Below the pieces are notes generated by a model. The model was not told the DNA's origin. It saw only the letters and a list, made by a program, of their open reading frames with translations, and ran no database searches. Below are positions 17,460 through 26,585 of a stretch of DNA of 64,000 bases, piece by piece. The DNA comes from Clostridiales bacterium (lineage in GTDB: Bacteria; Bacillota; DSM-16504; Desulfitibacterales; JAICDB01). Position numbers and translations under genes: made by a program. Every line of letters begins with the position of its first letter. Position 1 is the first letter of the stretch. The stretch covers positions 62,001 through 126,000 of the forward strand of contig JAICDB010000003.1 of assembly GCA_020063565.1 (NCBI GenBank), read 5' to 3'.

Positions 17460-18272
17460 TTAAGCATTGATATCGTGATTCTTATCTTTTTCCTTGGCAA
17501 TTTCATTTCTACGTTTTGTATAGAAGTGCAGCGCACTGAGGAGTGCACCTCCACCGATGAATACTGCCGGAGACCACTTGAGATAATCGTGACTGTAAGT
17601 AGATAAAGGTATATTTGGTACATTTGTACGGAAATCAAATGTCTCAAAGGGAACATCGGCAATATACAGCCAGCTGGTTCCACCGGCTTCTTTTTCGCCA
17701 TAGACATGTTTAATATATTTAGAGTATTTGTTTATGCGCTTCCATGCTTCTTTGAGTAATTCATCACGTTCTCCGAATTTTAAGCATCCTGTAGGACATG
17801 CGTTTACACACGCGGGCTCCATGCCATGACCTATACGGTCATGGGTGCCTTCCCTGTCAAAACAAAACTGACATTTAACAATTTGCGGGAAAACGCTTTC
17901 CCAATCATATTTTGGTATTGAGAATGGACAGGCCAGCATACAGTAACGGCAGCCAACACATAAATCAGGGTTATATACAACCGGTCCTTCAGGTGTTTTC
18001 TGGATTGCTTTGGCAAAACAAGCACTGGCACATGCCGGCTCTAAGCAATGAAGACACTGTCTTTTAGCAAATCGCAGTGTTTCCTGTCCGTTTTTTTCCG
18101 TTGTGCGGTGCAATACGGTAGTATAGGTATAACCGTCTGTCTCGGCCGGGTAACTCAAGGTGTTATCAAATTGAGGTTTTATAGCAGGAAGATCGTTCCA
18201 CTGCTTACAAGATGTTTGGCAACTTTTACAGCCTATACACTTTGTTAAATCAACCAGTACAGCTTTAGACAC
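17460..18272 (-). CDS. Formate dehydrogenase iron-sulfur (beta) subunit, four-cluster type
   Basis: A 270-residue electron-transfer subunit. It has four ferredoxin-type cysteine groups: CIGCKSCQTSC, CLHCLEPACASAC, CVGCRYCMLAC and the pair CQFC...CVNACPTGC. These would hold four [4Fe-4S] clusters linking the molybdenum/tungsten site of FdnG to the membrane subunit. A C-terminal hydrophobic helix (AVFIGGGALLSALHFY) with a following basic stretch anchors it, as in FdnH. It starts at GTG 18272 with GGAGGTG just after the fdnG stop. It has no signal peptide and probably travels through Tat with FdnG. Confidence 0.94.
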   Translation of the reverse strand: MSKAVLVDLTKCIGCKSCQTSCKQWNDLPAIKPQFDNTLSYPAETDGYTYTTVLHRTTEKNGQETLRFAKRQCLHCLEPACASACFAKAIQKTPEGPVVYNPDLCVGCRYCMLACPFSIPKYDWESVFPQIVKCQFCFDREGTHDRIGHGMEPACVNACPTGCLKFGERDELLKEAWKRINKYSKYIKHVYGEKEAGGTSWLYIADVPFETFDFRTNVPNIPLSTYSHDYLKWSPAVFIGGGALLSALHFYTKRRNEIAKEKDKNHDINA

Positions 18273-18284
18273 TTTTCACACCTC

Positions 18285-21200
18285 CTAAGCCTTCCTGATA
18301 TTGCATAGAAATGCCTTATACTCAGGTATACTTGTATTACCATCTCCAACTGCAGGAGTAATATCATTGGCAGTGGCTCCTGTACTCATTCCTTGATATC
18401 CCCAGTGCCAAGGGAGTCCAATAACTTCTATTTTTTTGCCGTTAACCGTTAGAGGTTTAACAACCGGGGACACTGATGCCAGGCATTTGATTTTACCACG
18501 GATAGTTTCAACCCAAACTTCATCTCCGGGTTTAATACCTTTTTCCCTGGCTAAATTTTCAGATAATGAGACGTACATCCAGGGACATACTTCCACCAGA
18601 GATGGCGTGTTACGGGTAACCGCTCCACTTTGATAATGTTCGAGCTGGCGGTGTGTAGTTGCTACATATGGGAATCTTGAATCGCCTAGCTCTGCTATTT
18701 TTGCCCAATCCCCCTTGAACACGCTGGCACAAGGGGTATTTTGCTGTTTAGAGATGATATTGCTAACCGGACTCTCCATAGGCTCATAATGCTCAGGGAA
18801 AGGACCGTCAGCAAGTCCATTCGCGAATAACCTGCCATTGCCGTTAGGAAGCATGATAAAAGGTGCCTGTGCAGATTTTTCCGGTGCTATTTTAGAATTA
18901 TAATCGGGGACGTCGTTGGCAATCCACTTGGTGCCGTTCCATTTAAATAATGCACGTTTCGGGTCCCAGGGATTACCTTGCGGGTCTGTTGCACAACGGT
19001 TATAAAGAATACGGCGATTTAAAGGCCAGCTAAATGACCATTTTAAGAATGTGCCAAGGCCGCTGTCTTCTCTACTCCGTCGTTTACATTTAGCAACTTT
19101 AAAATCCTTATCCATTGCCCAGTAGCCGGTATAAATCCACATACCACAGACGGTGGAACCGTCATCAGCCAGTTTGCCAAAACTATCTAGCGGCTTATTT
19201 TCGCCAACTGCATAACCGTTAATTTCCAGGGCGATCTTTGCGATATCAGGCTCGTCGTGACCTGGCTTATCATAGTCCCAGTGCATATTTAAAATTGGCT
19301 CAGGAAACTTACCGCCATTTTGGTATTCTTTGCGGATTGCTTTAAATAACTTATCAGCTATCCAGGTATCAGTTTTAGCCTCGCCTGGAGGATCTACTGC
19401 TTTGTAACGATATTGAATCCAGCGACCGCTGTTAGTTACACTACCTTCTTTTTCAAATGAAAATGCAGCGGGCAATAGGAAGCATTCCGTTTTAATATTT
19501 TTCGGGTCGGCACCAGGGCCATGCCAGAATGCCGCTGTTTCAGTTTCAAATAAGTCTACAACAACAAGCCAATCTAATTGTTCCATGGCCTTGCGTTCAA
19601 ATTGGGCGCCCGGACCTCCCACTGCAGGGTTTTGTCCCCAAGCAATTAAACCTTTAACATTGCCGTCGAGCATTTCCTGGAAAATTCCCATATGGCTGCG
19701 GTTTTTACCATCAACCTTTGGCAGCCAATCAAAGCAAAAGTCATTTTCTTTTGTGGCTTTCTCACCATAAAATGCTTTTAATAAACTAATTAAAAATTTA
19801 GGCTTGTTTTTCCAATAGCCGGAAGGAGGTGTTTCTTTTTCAATGTAGTCCTGTAAGCAGGTGTGTTTAGTAGCATTAGGTACACCAAGATAGCCCGGTA
19901 ATAAGTGGCTTAACATGGCTAGATCAGTTGAACCCTGCACGTTTGATTCACCACGTTGAGCGTTAACACCGCCTCCGGCTTTGCCAATGTTGCCAAGTAA
20001 CAACTGTAACATTGCAATTGCGCGAACATTTTGAGTACCGTAAGTGTGCTGAGTGATACCCATTGCATAAATGATATTTCCGGACTTTTCGGGTGCCCCT
20101 GTTGAAGCAAATGTTTCACAAACATTGCGGTAGATATCTTTTGGAACACCGGTTATTTTTGAAACTGTTTCAATGTCGTAACGGCTGACATGCTTTTTCA
20201 ATAATTGAAACACACAGTTGGGATGTTCCAGGGTGAAATCTTTTTTGATGGTTTCTCCATCCTTTTGATATTGCCAGGTATTTTTATCATATGAGAATTT
20301 ACCGTTCTTTTCACCGGCACCGGAAAACAGTCCGTCTTGAAACCCGTAATTAGGATTAACCAAATAACTTGCATTGGTATAGTTTGCTATATATTCCTTA
20401 TGATAAAGATTGTTTTGAATTGCATAGTTCATAATACCCAGTAAGAAAGGAATATCAGTACCAGGACGATGACGTGCAAAAATATCCGCATGTGCTGCAG
20501 TTTTAGTTAGACGTGGATCAGCTACGATTAATTTAGCTCCTCTTAATTCTTTTGCTCTTTGTATCCATTTCATAGCCATGGGGTGTGTCTCTGCAGCATT
20601 TGAGCCTATAACTAAAAAAACATCAGTATTTTTATAATCATTGAAGTGATTAGTCATTGCGCCACGCCCGAATGAGTTGGCCAGACCGGCCACTGTGGAA
20701 GAGTGTCAAAGGCGGGCATGATGCTCCATGTTGACAATACCCAGCGCTCTAAAAAGTTTATGGAGCAGGTAATTTTCTTCATTATCAAGAGATGCGCTGC
20801 CAAGTGCATTAATGGCAGTTGTACGGTTAACGGTAACTCCGTTTTTATCTTTTGTTTCAAAGGTGGCATCCCTTGTCTCTTTAATACGTTTAGCAATTTC
20901 CCGTAATGTCCAGTCCCAAGACTTTTCTTCCCATTTGGTGCTACCCGGAGCGCGATAGAGAGGCTTGGTAAGACGATTTGGGTTAATTTCCCTTTTGCCG
21001 TTTTTGTTGACTATATTATATACATCAGCGATACTGCTACCTTTAGTACAGAGAGTACCTTCATTTACAGGATGGTCGGGGTCACCTTCCGCAAACACAA
21101 CTTGTTTATCGTTAGAATATAAAATTATCCCACAACCACAACCACAGAAGGCACAAACAGTATATGTTTCCTTAAGTTTTGTTATTTTTGTGGCAAGATT

Positions 21201-21314
21201 ACCATTTACTAAAGATTGTGATTCAGAGGCCAGAGTAGGTGTTTTAAATAGTGTTACACCGGCTGTACCCAGACCTAGACCCTTAAGAAATTCTCGCCTG
21301 CTTAATTTATTCAT
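18285..21314 (-). CDS. fdnG: Selenocysteine-containing formate dehydrogenase, major (alpha) subunit, Tat-exported
   Basis: Oxidises formate to CO2 at a molybdopterin (Mo or W) site. The ORF track splits it in two (20706..21314 and 18285..20693), but the two parts are in the same frame and join through one UGA at 20706-20708 in the context HARL-U-HSSTVAGL, the Sec site of FdnG/FdhF. The full protein is 1009 residues with Sec203. A Tat signal SRREFLK is at residues 5-11, and a [4Fe-4S] site is formed by C54, C57, C61 and C89. The molybdopterin domains follow, with GSNAAETHP and GLIAWGQNPAVGGPG, and a C-terminal dinucleotide-binding domain. RBS GGGGGG precedes ATG. It leads the operon and faces outside the cell membrane. 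Confidence 0.95.
20670..20708 (-). promoter_or_regulatory. UGA selenocysteine codon and bacterial SECIS element in fdnG
   Basis: On the minus strand the UGA is followed 18 bases later by the apical loop GGUCU, closed by the stem UGGCC/GGCCA. The same loop sequence and the same 18-base spacing occur in E. coli fdhF (from memory). This is the structure SelB recognises to insert selenocysteine. Confidence 0.9.
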
Positions 21315-21872
21315 TATAATTTTTACCCCCCTTTTACTTTATGCGGTTTTAAGTAGCTCTGAAAAAGCCATGTTTTGTTCGAAAAAATGGATATATTCAA
21401 AATACGAAAAACACAAGATGCTTGATACAGCAAAAATACCTAAACTTTGTACAAAATAGCAAACTAAAAAACTTTCTTTTTGTCTAAAGTTAAACTCTGG
21501 AACCACTGTAAATTCATTTCACCTCCTCAGGTCATTGGTAGAGTAAAAATACTGAATCTTTGAAATTACTATTTGTACACCTAATATCATAATCATAAAA
21601 ACTTATATTACATAAAATAATAATAAAAAGAATAGTACCAATTTTTAAAGAATATTACTCTATAATAATACTAATACTGAATAAAAGTTCGAAACCCTTT
21701 TTTAAAACATTCATAGACAGTATAATAATATTCTATAAATATATTAATTTGATTACCATTACAAATAATTATATTTCTCTTGATATATTTACACTTTTCT
21801 GGAATTGGTGTACTATTTAATAGAGTATAATTGTAATATTGAATAAAGTATATTCGAAAGGGGTAGGGGATC
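21315..21872. other. 558-bp AT-rich divergent regulatory region between fdnG and the DUF6951-like gene
   Basis: No gene of normal size lies here. It holds the fdnG ribosome binding site at its left end, a 17-codon minus-strand ORF with a strong Shine-Dalgarno (annotated separately), and the RBS GGGGTAGGGG of the rightward gene at its right end. Several TTCGAA-containing words occur (near 21378, 21687 and 21853). I could not place convincing -35/-10 pairs because the whole stretch is so AT-rich. Confidence 0.5.
21464..21517 (-). CDS. Putative 17-residue leader peptide upstream of fdnG
   Basis: ATG at 21517 is preceded by GAGGAGGTGAA, the best ribosome binding site in this intergenic region. 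The frame reads MNLQWFQSLTLDKKKVF and then TAG. It lies about 150 bp before the fdnG start, on the same strand. It could be a regulatory leader or uORF, or the start of a decayed gene. No conserved motif is seen, so this rests on the Shine-Dalgarno alone. Confidence 0.35.
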   Translation of the reverse strand: MNLQWFQSLTLDKKKVF

Positions 21873-22187
21873 ATGTCAAAATGTGAAATAAATCCAGGCA
21901 TTTGCGGGCTGGTTACGACTGTGGAAGCAAAGTCGATTGAAGGTGGAAATGTAACTTTAAAAATTATCAGTGATTGTCCAAATATTCAAAAAGTTGCTGA
22001 GGAACTGGTTGAAATTAATCCTTTTGATGAAATATTTAAAAGGGCGGCAACAACTAAGACGTATGAGGTTGTAAGCAAGCATAGCCCACATCCTTCTTGT
22101 CCGGTTCCATCCGGTATTTTAAAGGCAGTTGAAGTAGAGGCGGGATTGGCGTTACCTAAGGATGTTAGCATTAAAATTGAAAAATAA
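21873..22187 (+). CDS. Small conserved cysteine-containing protein (DUF6951-like)
   Basis: A 104-residue soluble protein beginning MSKCEINPGICG. It has the elements INPGICGLVTTVEA, ISDCPNIQKVAEEL, a conserved HPSCPVPSGILKAVEVEAGLALPKDV and five cysteines overall. I associate this pattern with the DUF6951 family found in anaerobic bacteria and archaea (recollection, not searched). The paired cysteines suggest a metal or redox role, but that is inference. It is divergent from the fdn operon and has its own terminator. GGGGTAGGGG precedes ATG. Confidence 0.75.
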   Translation: MSKCEINPGICGLVTTVEAKSIEGGNVTLKIISDCPNIQKVAEELVEINPFDEIFKRAATTKTYEVVSKHSPHPSCPVPSGILKAVEVEAGLALPKDVSIKIEK

Positions 22188-22195
22188 AAAAGAGT

Positions 22196-22230
22196 CGCTC
22201 ACTTCACTTTGAAGTGAGCGGTTTCTATTT
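22196..22230 (+). terminator. Intrinsic terminator after the DUF6951-like gene
   Basis: CGCTCACTTCA pairs with TGAAGTGAGCG over a CTT loop, then GTTTCTATTT. Confidence 0.8.
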
Positions 22231-22352
22231 CTAAGCTGCAAGCATGTGGCGGCGCTATCCGGAGCTTTTTTTCAGCCTTAAAAATTAAGTGTAAAATAAG
22301 TTATGTTATAATCTAAGAGACTTAAAATTTTACCTGGGGAGTAGGAGGTAAG

Positions 22353-22745
22353 ATGGAATCAGCAATAACAATAGAAGTAAGGTGTACTCATCTTGATGTT
22401 ATGGGGCATGTCAACAATGCCAAATATTTGGAATATCTGGAGTGGGGGAGGGAAGACTGGTACGAGAAGGTCGGAGTAGATTTTAACAGCTTAATCAGAA
22501 GAGGTTTAGGTACGGTGGTTGTTAATATTAATATCAATTATCGTAAAGAGGCAACCCAGGGGGATATTTTAACTGTCAGGACAAAACCTCTAAAAAGGGG
22601 AAACAAGAGTTACGTCTTATATCACGAAATTACCAATGAGGATGGGGAAGTAGTAGTAGATGCAACTGTTACGAATGTAGTTATAGATACTAAGGATAAA
22701 AGAAGTGTGCAATTGATCAAAGAGATTGCGAGATATTTTGAGTAG
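22353..22745 (+). CDS. Hotdog-fold acyl-CoA thioesterase (4HBT/YbgC-like)
   Basis: A 130-residue thioesterase of the 4-hydroxybenzoyl-CoA/YbgC type. It shows the active-site block THLDVMGHVNNAKYLEYLEWGR near residues 12-33, followed by the beta strands of a single hotdog domain (NININYRKEA, GDILTVRT, SYVLYHEI). Family members hydrolyse acyl-CoA or aryl-CoA thioesters; the substrate is not predictable. GGAGGT sits before ATG. It forms a one-gene unit that converges on the TRAP transporter operon with a shared terminator. Confidence 0.9.
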   Translation: MESAITIEVRCTHLDVMGHVNNAKYLEYLEWGREDWYEKVGVDFNSLIRRGLGTVVVNININYRKEATQGDILTVRTKPLKRGNKSYVLYHEITNEDGEVVVDATVTNVVIDTKDKRSVQLIKEIARYFE

Positions 22746-22754
22746 ATGAATTAA

Positions 22755-22795
22755 AAAATGAGTCAGGAGAACTGAACTGCACCCTGACTCATTTT
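22755..22795. terminator. Bidirectional terminator between the thioesterase and TRAP permease genes
   Basis: AAAATGAGTCAGG pairs perfectly with CCTGACTCATTTT across a 15-base loop. The A-run and T-run on the two flanks suit both directions. Confidence 0.8.
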
Positions 22796-22800
22796 GTTTC

Positions 22801-24987
22801 TTAGGAAGAAACGGTTGCTTTTAATTTTCTGGTACCTATCTTTTGGTGGATGAATACTGCCAGGAATACTACCAGTCCAAATAAATCTGTAGTCCAGTGA
22901 GCGTGAAGCAGGGTTATTCCGGCAGCTGCCAGTAAAATCCTTACTAGTATATTTAACTTCCTGTCTATGAAACCTACTACGGAAATACCGATGCAGAACA
23001 TTCCTAACACTGCTGTAGCTATAGCCCAAATGAAAGTTGTTACGGTAGCATCCACCAACACCAGTTGAGGTGAGAGGACAAACATATATGGAACCAGAAA
23101 AGCGCCTATAGCAATTCTTACAGATTCCAAGCCTGTTTTAAAGGGGTTGCTGTGAGCCAAACCTGAACCGGCATATGCAGCCAGAGCAACCGGTGGGGTA
23201 ATGTCTGCTACTATACCAAAATAAAATACAAAGAGGTGAGCAGCTATTACCGGTATGCCGCCAAACTCAAGTAAAGCAGGGGCGGCCATGGTAGCCGTAA
23301 TTACATAGTTGGCTGTAGTTGGTAAGCCCATACCAAGTACGATACTTGCTATCATTGTGAAAAACATGGTTAATAGTAAGCTGCCGTGGGCCAGGTTCAA
23401 AATTCCCCCGGCAATTCTCAATCCCAATCCGGTTAGCGTTATAACACCAACTATGATACCTGCTGCTGCACAGGCAGAGATTACTGGTAAAGCTACACGC
23501 GCAGAATCGGCAAGTATCTCAAAAAATACAGGAACGGTTAATTTATATTTTAATTGATCCTGCTTGCCGATGATGTAGGCAATAATCAATGCAAGTATAT
23601 TCATTCCCAGAGCTGTAAATATTCCCATTAAGGCAGCTCTCATGGCTGATTGACCTATGGAAAGAATAACTATGATTGTGATAATGGGCGCCAAAAGATA
23701 GCCCTGTTTTATCAAGAGGGTAGACAATTTTTTCAGTTTACTGCGGGGCACACCCATAATCCCGACCTTTTTGGATTCATAGTGGATTATAATAAACTGA
23801 CCGGTAAAAAATAACAGCGCCGGAACTATAGCTGCTTTAACTATTTCGGAATAGGGTAAATTGGTAAATTCAATCATTAAAAAGGCTGCTGAACCCATGA
23901 TAGGGGGTGTAATCTGTCCACCGGTAGAAGAAGCGGCTTCAACGGCTGCCGCAAATTCAGGCTTATAACCTGATTTTTTCATCATAGGAATTGTAAATGC
24001 ACCGTTTCCAACAGTGTTTGCAACTGAACTTCCTGTAATCATACCGGAAAAAACGCTGGTTAAAATTCCAACCTTTGCAGTACCCCCGGTCATCCAACCT
24101 GTCATTGACATGGCCAGGTCAGTAAAGAATTCCTCTAAGCCGGTTTTTTGCAAAATAACTCCAAACATCATATACAGGAAAATGAAAGTAGTTGAAATAG
24201 CGATAGGAATACCAAAAATACCTTCCAAGCTAAGGAAAGAATGAGAGATGATCCTTGCGACACTAAACCCCCTATGCTCGAAGAAAGCAGGCATATAAGG
24301 TCCCATGTAGGCATAAATCAACAAGCCTACGGCTACAACGACTATCGGTAAACCGATGACCCTCCGGGCTGCTCCCAGTACCAGAAGAACACCTATGACT
24401 GCAATAGCGTAATCCACGTCATTGTACATTCCTACTCGAGAAATGATACCTTCATAGAAGAAAAATTGGTAAAGTCCCGCACTGAACCCAAGTACGGCCA
24501 GTATTATATCGGGAAGAGGGATTCCTGCATAATTTTTATTGTAGTATTTTGATATTTGTAAAAGGATTAAAACGACAAAAGCGGCTACAGCAGTAGTCAG
24601 CCGAATTTCTTCCAGAAAATAGAGATACCCGGTAAGTGCTATGAAAACTCCCGTAAAAGCCCAACTAACCCATGTAACTTTATAATCGACTTTCTTATTA
24701 GCCGGGAATAACAAGTAAATTAATCCTAAAGCCATCGCGACGTGAAATCCCCGCTGCTGGTTGGAAGGTAATGTGCCAAATATAGCAGTATAGAGTTGAA
24801 AGGTACTTAAAAGCACTGAGACGCCAAAAATAAACCATTTCCAGAAGGGTGAAACCTTTTTGCGATAGTTGCTGGCTGAATCATATTTTTCCAGCACTTC
24901 TTCCACATTTATAGATTCGTCTTCAATTTCCCAGTCCATTTCTTCTTCAGATACATTCTTTTTTGTCAGATCTTTTTCTATTGTCAA
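22801..24987 (-). CDS. TRAP transporter fused permease (DctQM type, TAXI-associated)
   Basis: A 728-residue integral membrane protein. An acidic cytoplasmic N-terminus (about 1-45) is followed by four to five helices equivalent to the small DctQ unit, then by the large DctM-like part of about twelve helices with the motifs GMITGSSVANTVGNGAFTIPMMKKSGY, EAASSTGGQITPPIMGSAAF and the second-half repeat GLPTTANYVI...DITPPVALAAYAG. It would use an ion gradient to import a solute delivered by the TAXI receptor encoded upstream. The start is TTG 24987, immediately after the TAA of the DUF1850 gene, with GGAGG inside that gene's end. The substrate is unknown; many TAXI systems take small carboxylates or amino acids. 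Confidence 0.93.
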   Translation of the reverse strand: MTIEKDLTKKNVSEEEMDWEIEDESINVEEVLEKYDSASNYRKKVSPFWKWFIFGVSVLLSTFQLYTAIFGTLPSNQQRGFHVAMALGLIYLLFPANKKVDYKVTWVSWAFTGVFIALTGYLYFLEEIRLTTAVAAFVVLILLQISKYYNKNYAGIPLPDIILAVLGFSAGLYQFFFYEGIISRVGMYNDVDYAIAVIGVLLVLGAARRVIGLPIVVVAVGLLIYAYMGPYMPAFFEHRGFSVARIISHSFLSLEGIFGIPIAISTTFIFLYMMFGVILQKTGLEEFFTDLAMSMTGWMTGGTAKVGILTSVFSGMITGSSVANTVGNGAFTIPMMKKSGYKPEFAAAVEAASSTGGQITPPIMGSAAFLMIEFTNLPYSEIVKAAIVPALLFFTGQFIIIHYESKKVGIMGVPRSKLKKLSTLLIKQGYLLAPIITIIVILSIGQSAMRAALMGIFTALGMNILALIIAYIIGKQDQLKYKLTVPVFFEILADSARVALPVISACAAAGIIVGVITLTGLGLRIAGGILNLAHGSLLLTMFFTMIASIVLGMGLPTTANYVITATMAAPALLEFGGIPVIAAHLFVFYFGIVADITPPVALAAYAGSGLAHSNPFKTGLESVRIAIGAFLVPYMFVLSPQLVLVDATVTTFIWAIATAVLGMFCIGISVVGFIDRKLNILVRILLAAAGITLLHAHWTTDLFGLVVFLAVFIHQKIGTRKLKATVSS

Positions 24988-25542
24988 TTACCCTCCATCC
25001 TCCTTTCTATCTAATATTTCCTGCACTGGTTTCACATAGAATTCAACGAATTCTCCACCTTCTGCTACGTCAAGGAAACGTAAACGGTCGCCATCTTTAA
25101 AAATAAGAGTGTGATCTGCGATTACTTGACCTACCCTTAATGGTACCTTATTAAAGCTCCTGTTTTCATAAAGTATCTTATAATAACCATCTTCCACAAG
25201 AAATTTTGTGGTTTCATGTTCTAGTTTTTCGGGCCCTACCGGAAGGTTGGCTCCGAAAGAATCGTAACGCATTTCCTTCATTGCCAGAGTATCACTGTCT
25301 TTTACGAAAAAAACTTCGTATACGGGTTGTTCGGTAACGGAATGAATATATTTCAAAGTGAAAGGTTCTCCGATCTTTAAAATTTTTTGATAGACTATCT
25401 CGCCCGTATCATGTATTCTTATTTGGAACAAGGTGTAATTATGGATAAAGTAAAGGCCCAAAACAGGTAAAGCAACAAAAATTGCAAATAATAATTTCAG
25501 ATAATGAGCACCGTTGCCGGTGCTCATTATTTTTGTTTTCAT
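24988..25542 (-). CDS. DUF1850 domain-containing protein of the TRAP-TAXI operon
   Basis: A 184-residue protein with one N-terminal membrane segment (LLFAIFVALPVLGLYFI) and an extracytoplasmic domain. It contains the DUF1850 block EPFTLKYIHSVTEQPVYEVF and, later, EMRYDSFGANLPVG. The family is often found between TAXI receptor and fused permease genes, so it probably assists this transporter; the mechanism is unknown. It starts two bases after the receptor stop codon with no clear Shine-Dalgarno, implying coupled translation. A 13-bp hairpin lies over codons 5-14, so the real start is uncertain. Confidence 0.85.
   Translation of the reverse strand: MKTKIMSTGNGAHYLKLLFAIFVALPVLGLYFIHNYTLFQIRIHDTGEIVYQKILKIGEPFTLKYIHSVTEQPVYEVFFVKDSDTLAMKEMRYDSFGANLPVGPEKLEHETTKFLVEDGYYKILYENRSFNKVPLRVGQVIADHTLIFKDGDRLRFLDVAEGGEFVEFYVKPVQEILDRKEDGG
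25501..25530. promoter_or_regulatory. Perfect 13-bp hairpin at the start of the DUF1850 gene
   Basis: ATAATGAGCACCG (25501-25513) and CGGTGCTCATTAT (25518-25530) pair fully across a TTGC loop. In the operon mRNA this hairpin follows the receptor gene by about 15 bases. It may set the ratio of receptor to permease by blocking exonucleases or hindering translation of the next gene. Confidence 0.6.
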
Positions 25543-25544
25543 TT

Positions 25545-26585
25545 TTAATCAATCAAACCCTGTTCTTTATAATATTTTTCTGCTCCAGGATGGAATGGAA
25601 CAGGCTTAATTCCTTTTATGGCATTTTCTAATTTAATTTGATTTCCCCTTGCATGGGCCTTTGCAATTTCATCAGTATGCTCATACATAACTTTAGCCAT
25701 TTGATAAACAAGGTCTTCTGGCAGATCATCGGAAACATAAAGTACTGCCCATTGGGAAACTGTATAACCGATTTCGTCTTGTCCGTCATAAGTTCCTGCA
25801 GGAATTTCATAAGGTGAAAATGCCGGGTCCATTTCCATTAGCTTTTGGAGACCTTCACCTTCAATGTTAACAATAGTTACAGGAGTAGAAGTAGTAATAT
25901 CCACTATGTTAGCAGCGGGAACTGCAAGTACGGCAAATGCTGCGTCAAGAAGTCCGTCTTTTAACTTTCTGGCTGCATCGGAGAATGTATCCTGGAACTT
26001 TTCAATATCCTTATCCGGATCAATTCCATTAGCCTTTAGAATTTTTATAGCTGCAGAAGCGGTACCGCTTCCTACAGGACCAATGGAAACTCTTTTGCCT
26101 TTGAGATCTTTTACTGATTTGATACCTGTATCTTTAGGTGAAACAATCTGCATAACTTCAGGGTAGATTACACCCACTGCGGAAAATCCTTTAACAGGTT
26201 GACCTTCAAAGTCGCCGGTACCTTCAACTGCTGCGATTGCAGGACCGTTCATTGCCATTGCCAGTTCAGTTTGTCCTGAGCCTAGCAGCCTGATGTTTTC
26301 TACTGAAGCTCCGGTTGACTGAACTGTTACATTTAAGCCGTCAATATACTTGTTCCAGGTTTCTGCAATAGCTCCACCAAGAGGATAGTAAGTTCCTCCG
26401 GTACCACCGGTTGCCATTAACAGTCTTGTTACTTCCTGTTTATCTTCGGAACCCTGAGATTGATCCGCTGAACTATCAGAACCTGAATTACTTGCCTCAT
26501 CCTGATTACCTCCGCAACCAGCTACAACCAACGCAACTGACATTAGTAAAACCGCAATTAACAATAAAATGGATTTTCTTTTCAT
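25545..26585 (-). CDS. TAXI-family TRAP transporter solute-binding lipoprotein
   Basis: A 346-residue extracytoplasmic receptor. It has a lipoprotein signal with VVAGC near residue 24, an Asn/Ser/Asp/Gln-rich linker, then the two-lobed TAXI domain opening with LLMATGGTGGTYYPLGGAIAE, the family signature, and continuing with GPVGSGTASAAIKIL and DAAFAVLAVPAANI. It hands its ligand to the fused permease. The start is ATG 26585 (MKRKSILLL), six bases after GGGAGGT; the track start at 26600 lies before that RBS. First gene of a three-gene operon. Confidence 0.94.
   Translation of the reverse strand: MKRKSILLLIAVLLMSVALVVAGCGGNQDEASNSGSDSSADQSQGSEDKQEVTRLLMATGGTGGTYYPLGGAIAETWNKYIDGLNVTVQSTGASVENIRLLGSGQTELAMAMNGPAIAAVEGTGDFEGQPVKGFSAVGVIYPEVMQIVSPKDTGIKSVKDLKGKRVSIGPVGSGTASAAIKILKANGIDPDKDIEKFQDTFSDAARKLKDGLLDAAFAVLAVPAANIVDITTSTPVTIVNIEGEGLQKLMEMDPAFSPYEIPAGTYDGQDEIGYTVSQWAVLYVSDDLPEDLVYQMAKVMYEHTDEIAKAHARGNQIKLENAIKGIKPVPFHPGAEKYYKEQGLID

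Noticed and set aside
18285-21314. Formate dehydrogenase as a pseudogene broken by a stop codon
   Set aside because: The stop is UGA at the exact Sec position of the family, with a SECIS-like hairpin at the right distance and no other disruption.
20965-21459. 164-residue plus-strand ORF opposite fdnG
   Set aside because: Lies mostly antisense to the conserved N-terminal domain of FdnG, with no RBS; a shadow ORF.
22231-22268. Possible second terminator or riboswitch after the DUF6951-like gene (AAGCT...AGCTTTTTTT)
   Set aside because: Only a five-base closing stem can be drawn, with a long unpaired interior; it matches no riboswitch pattern I know.
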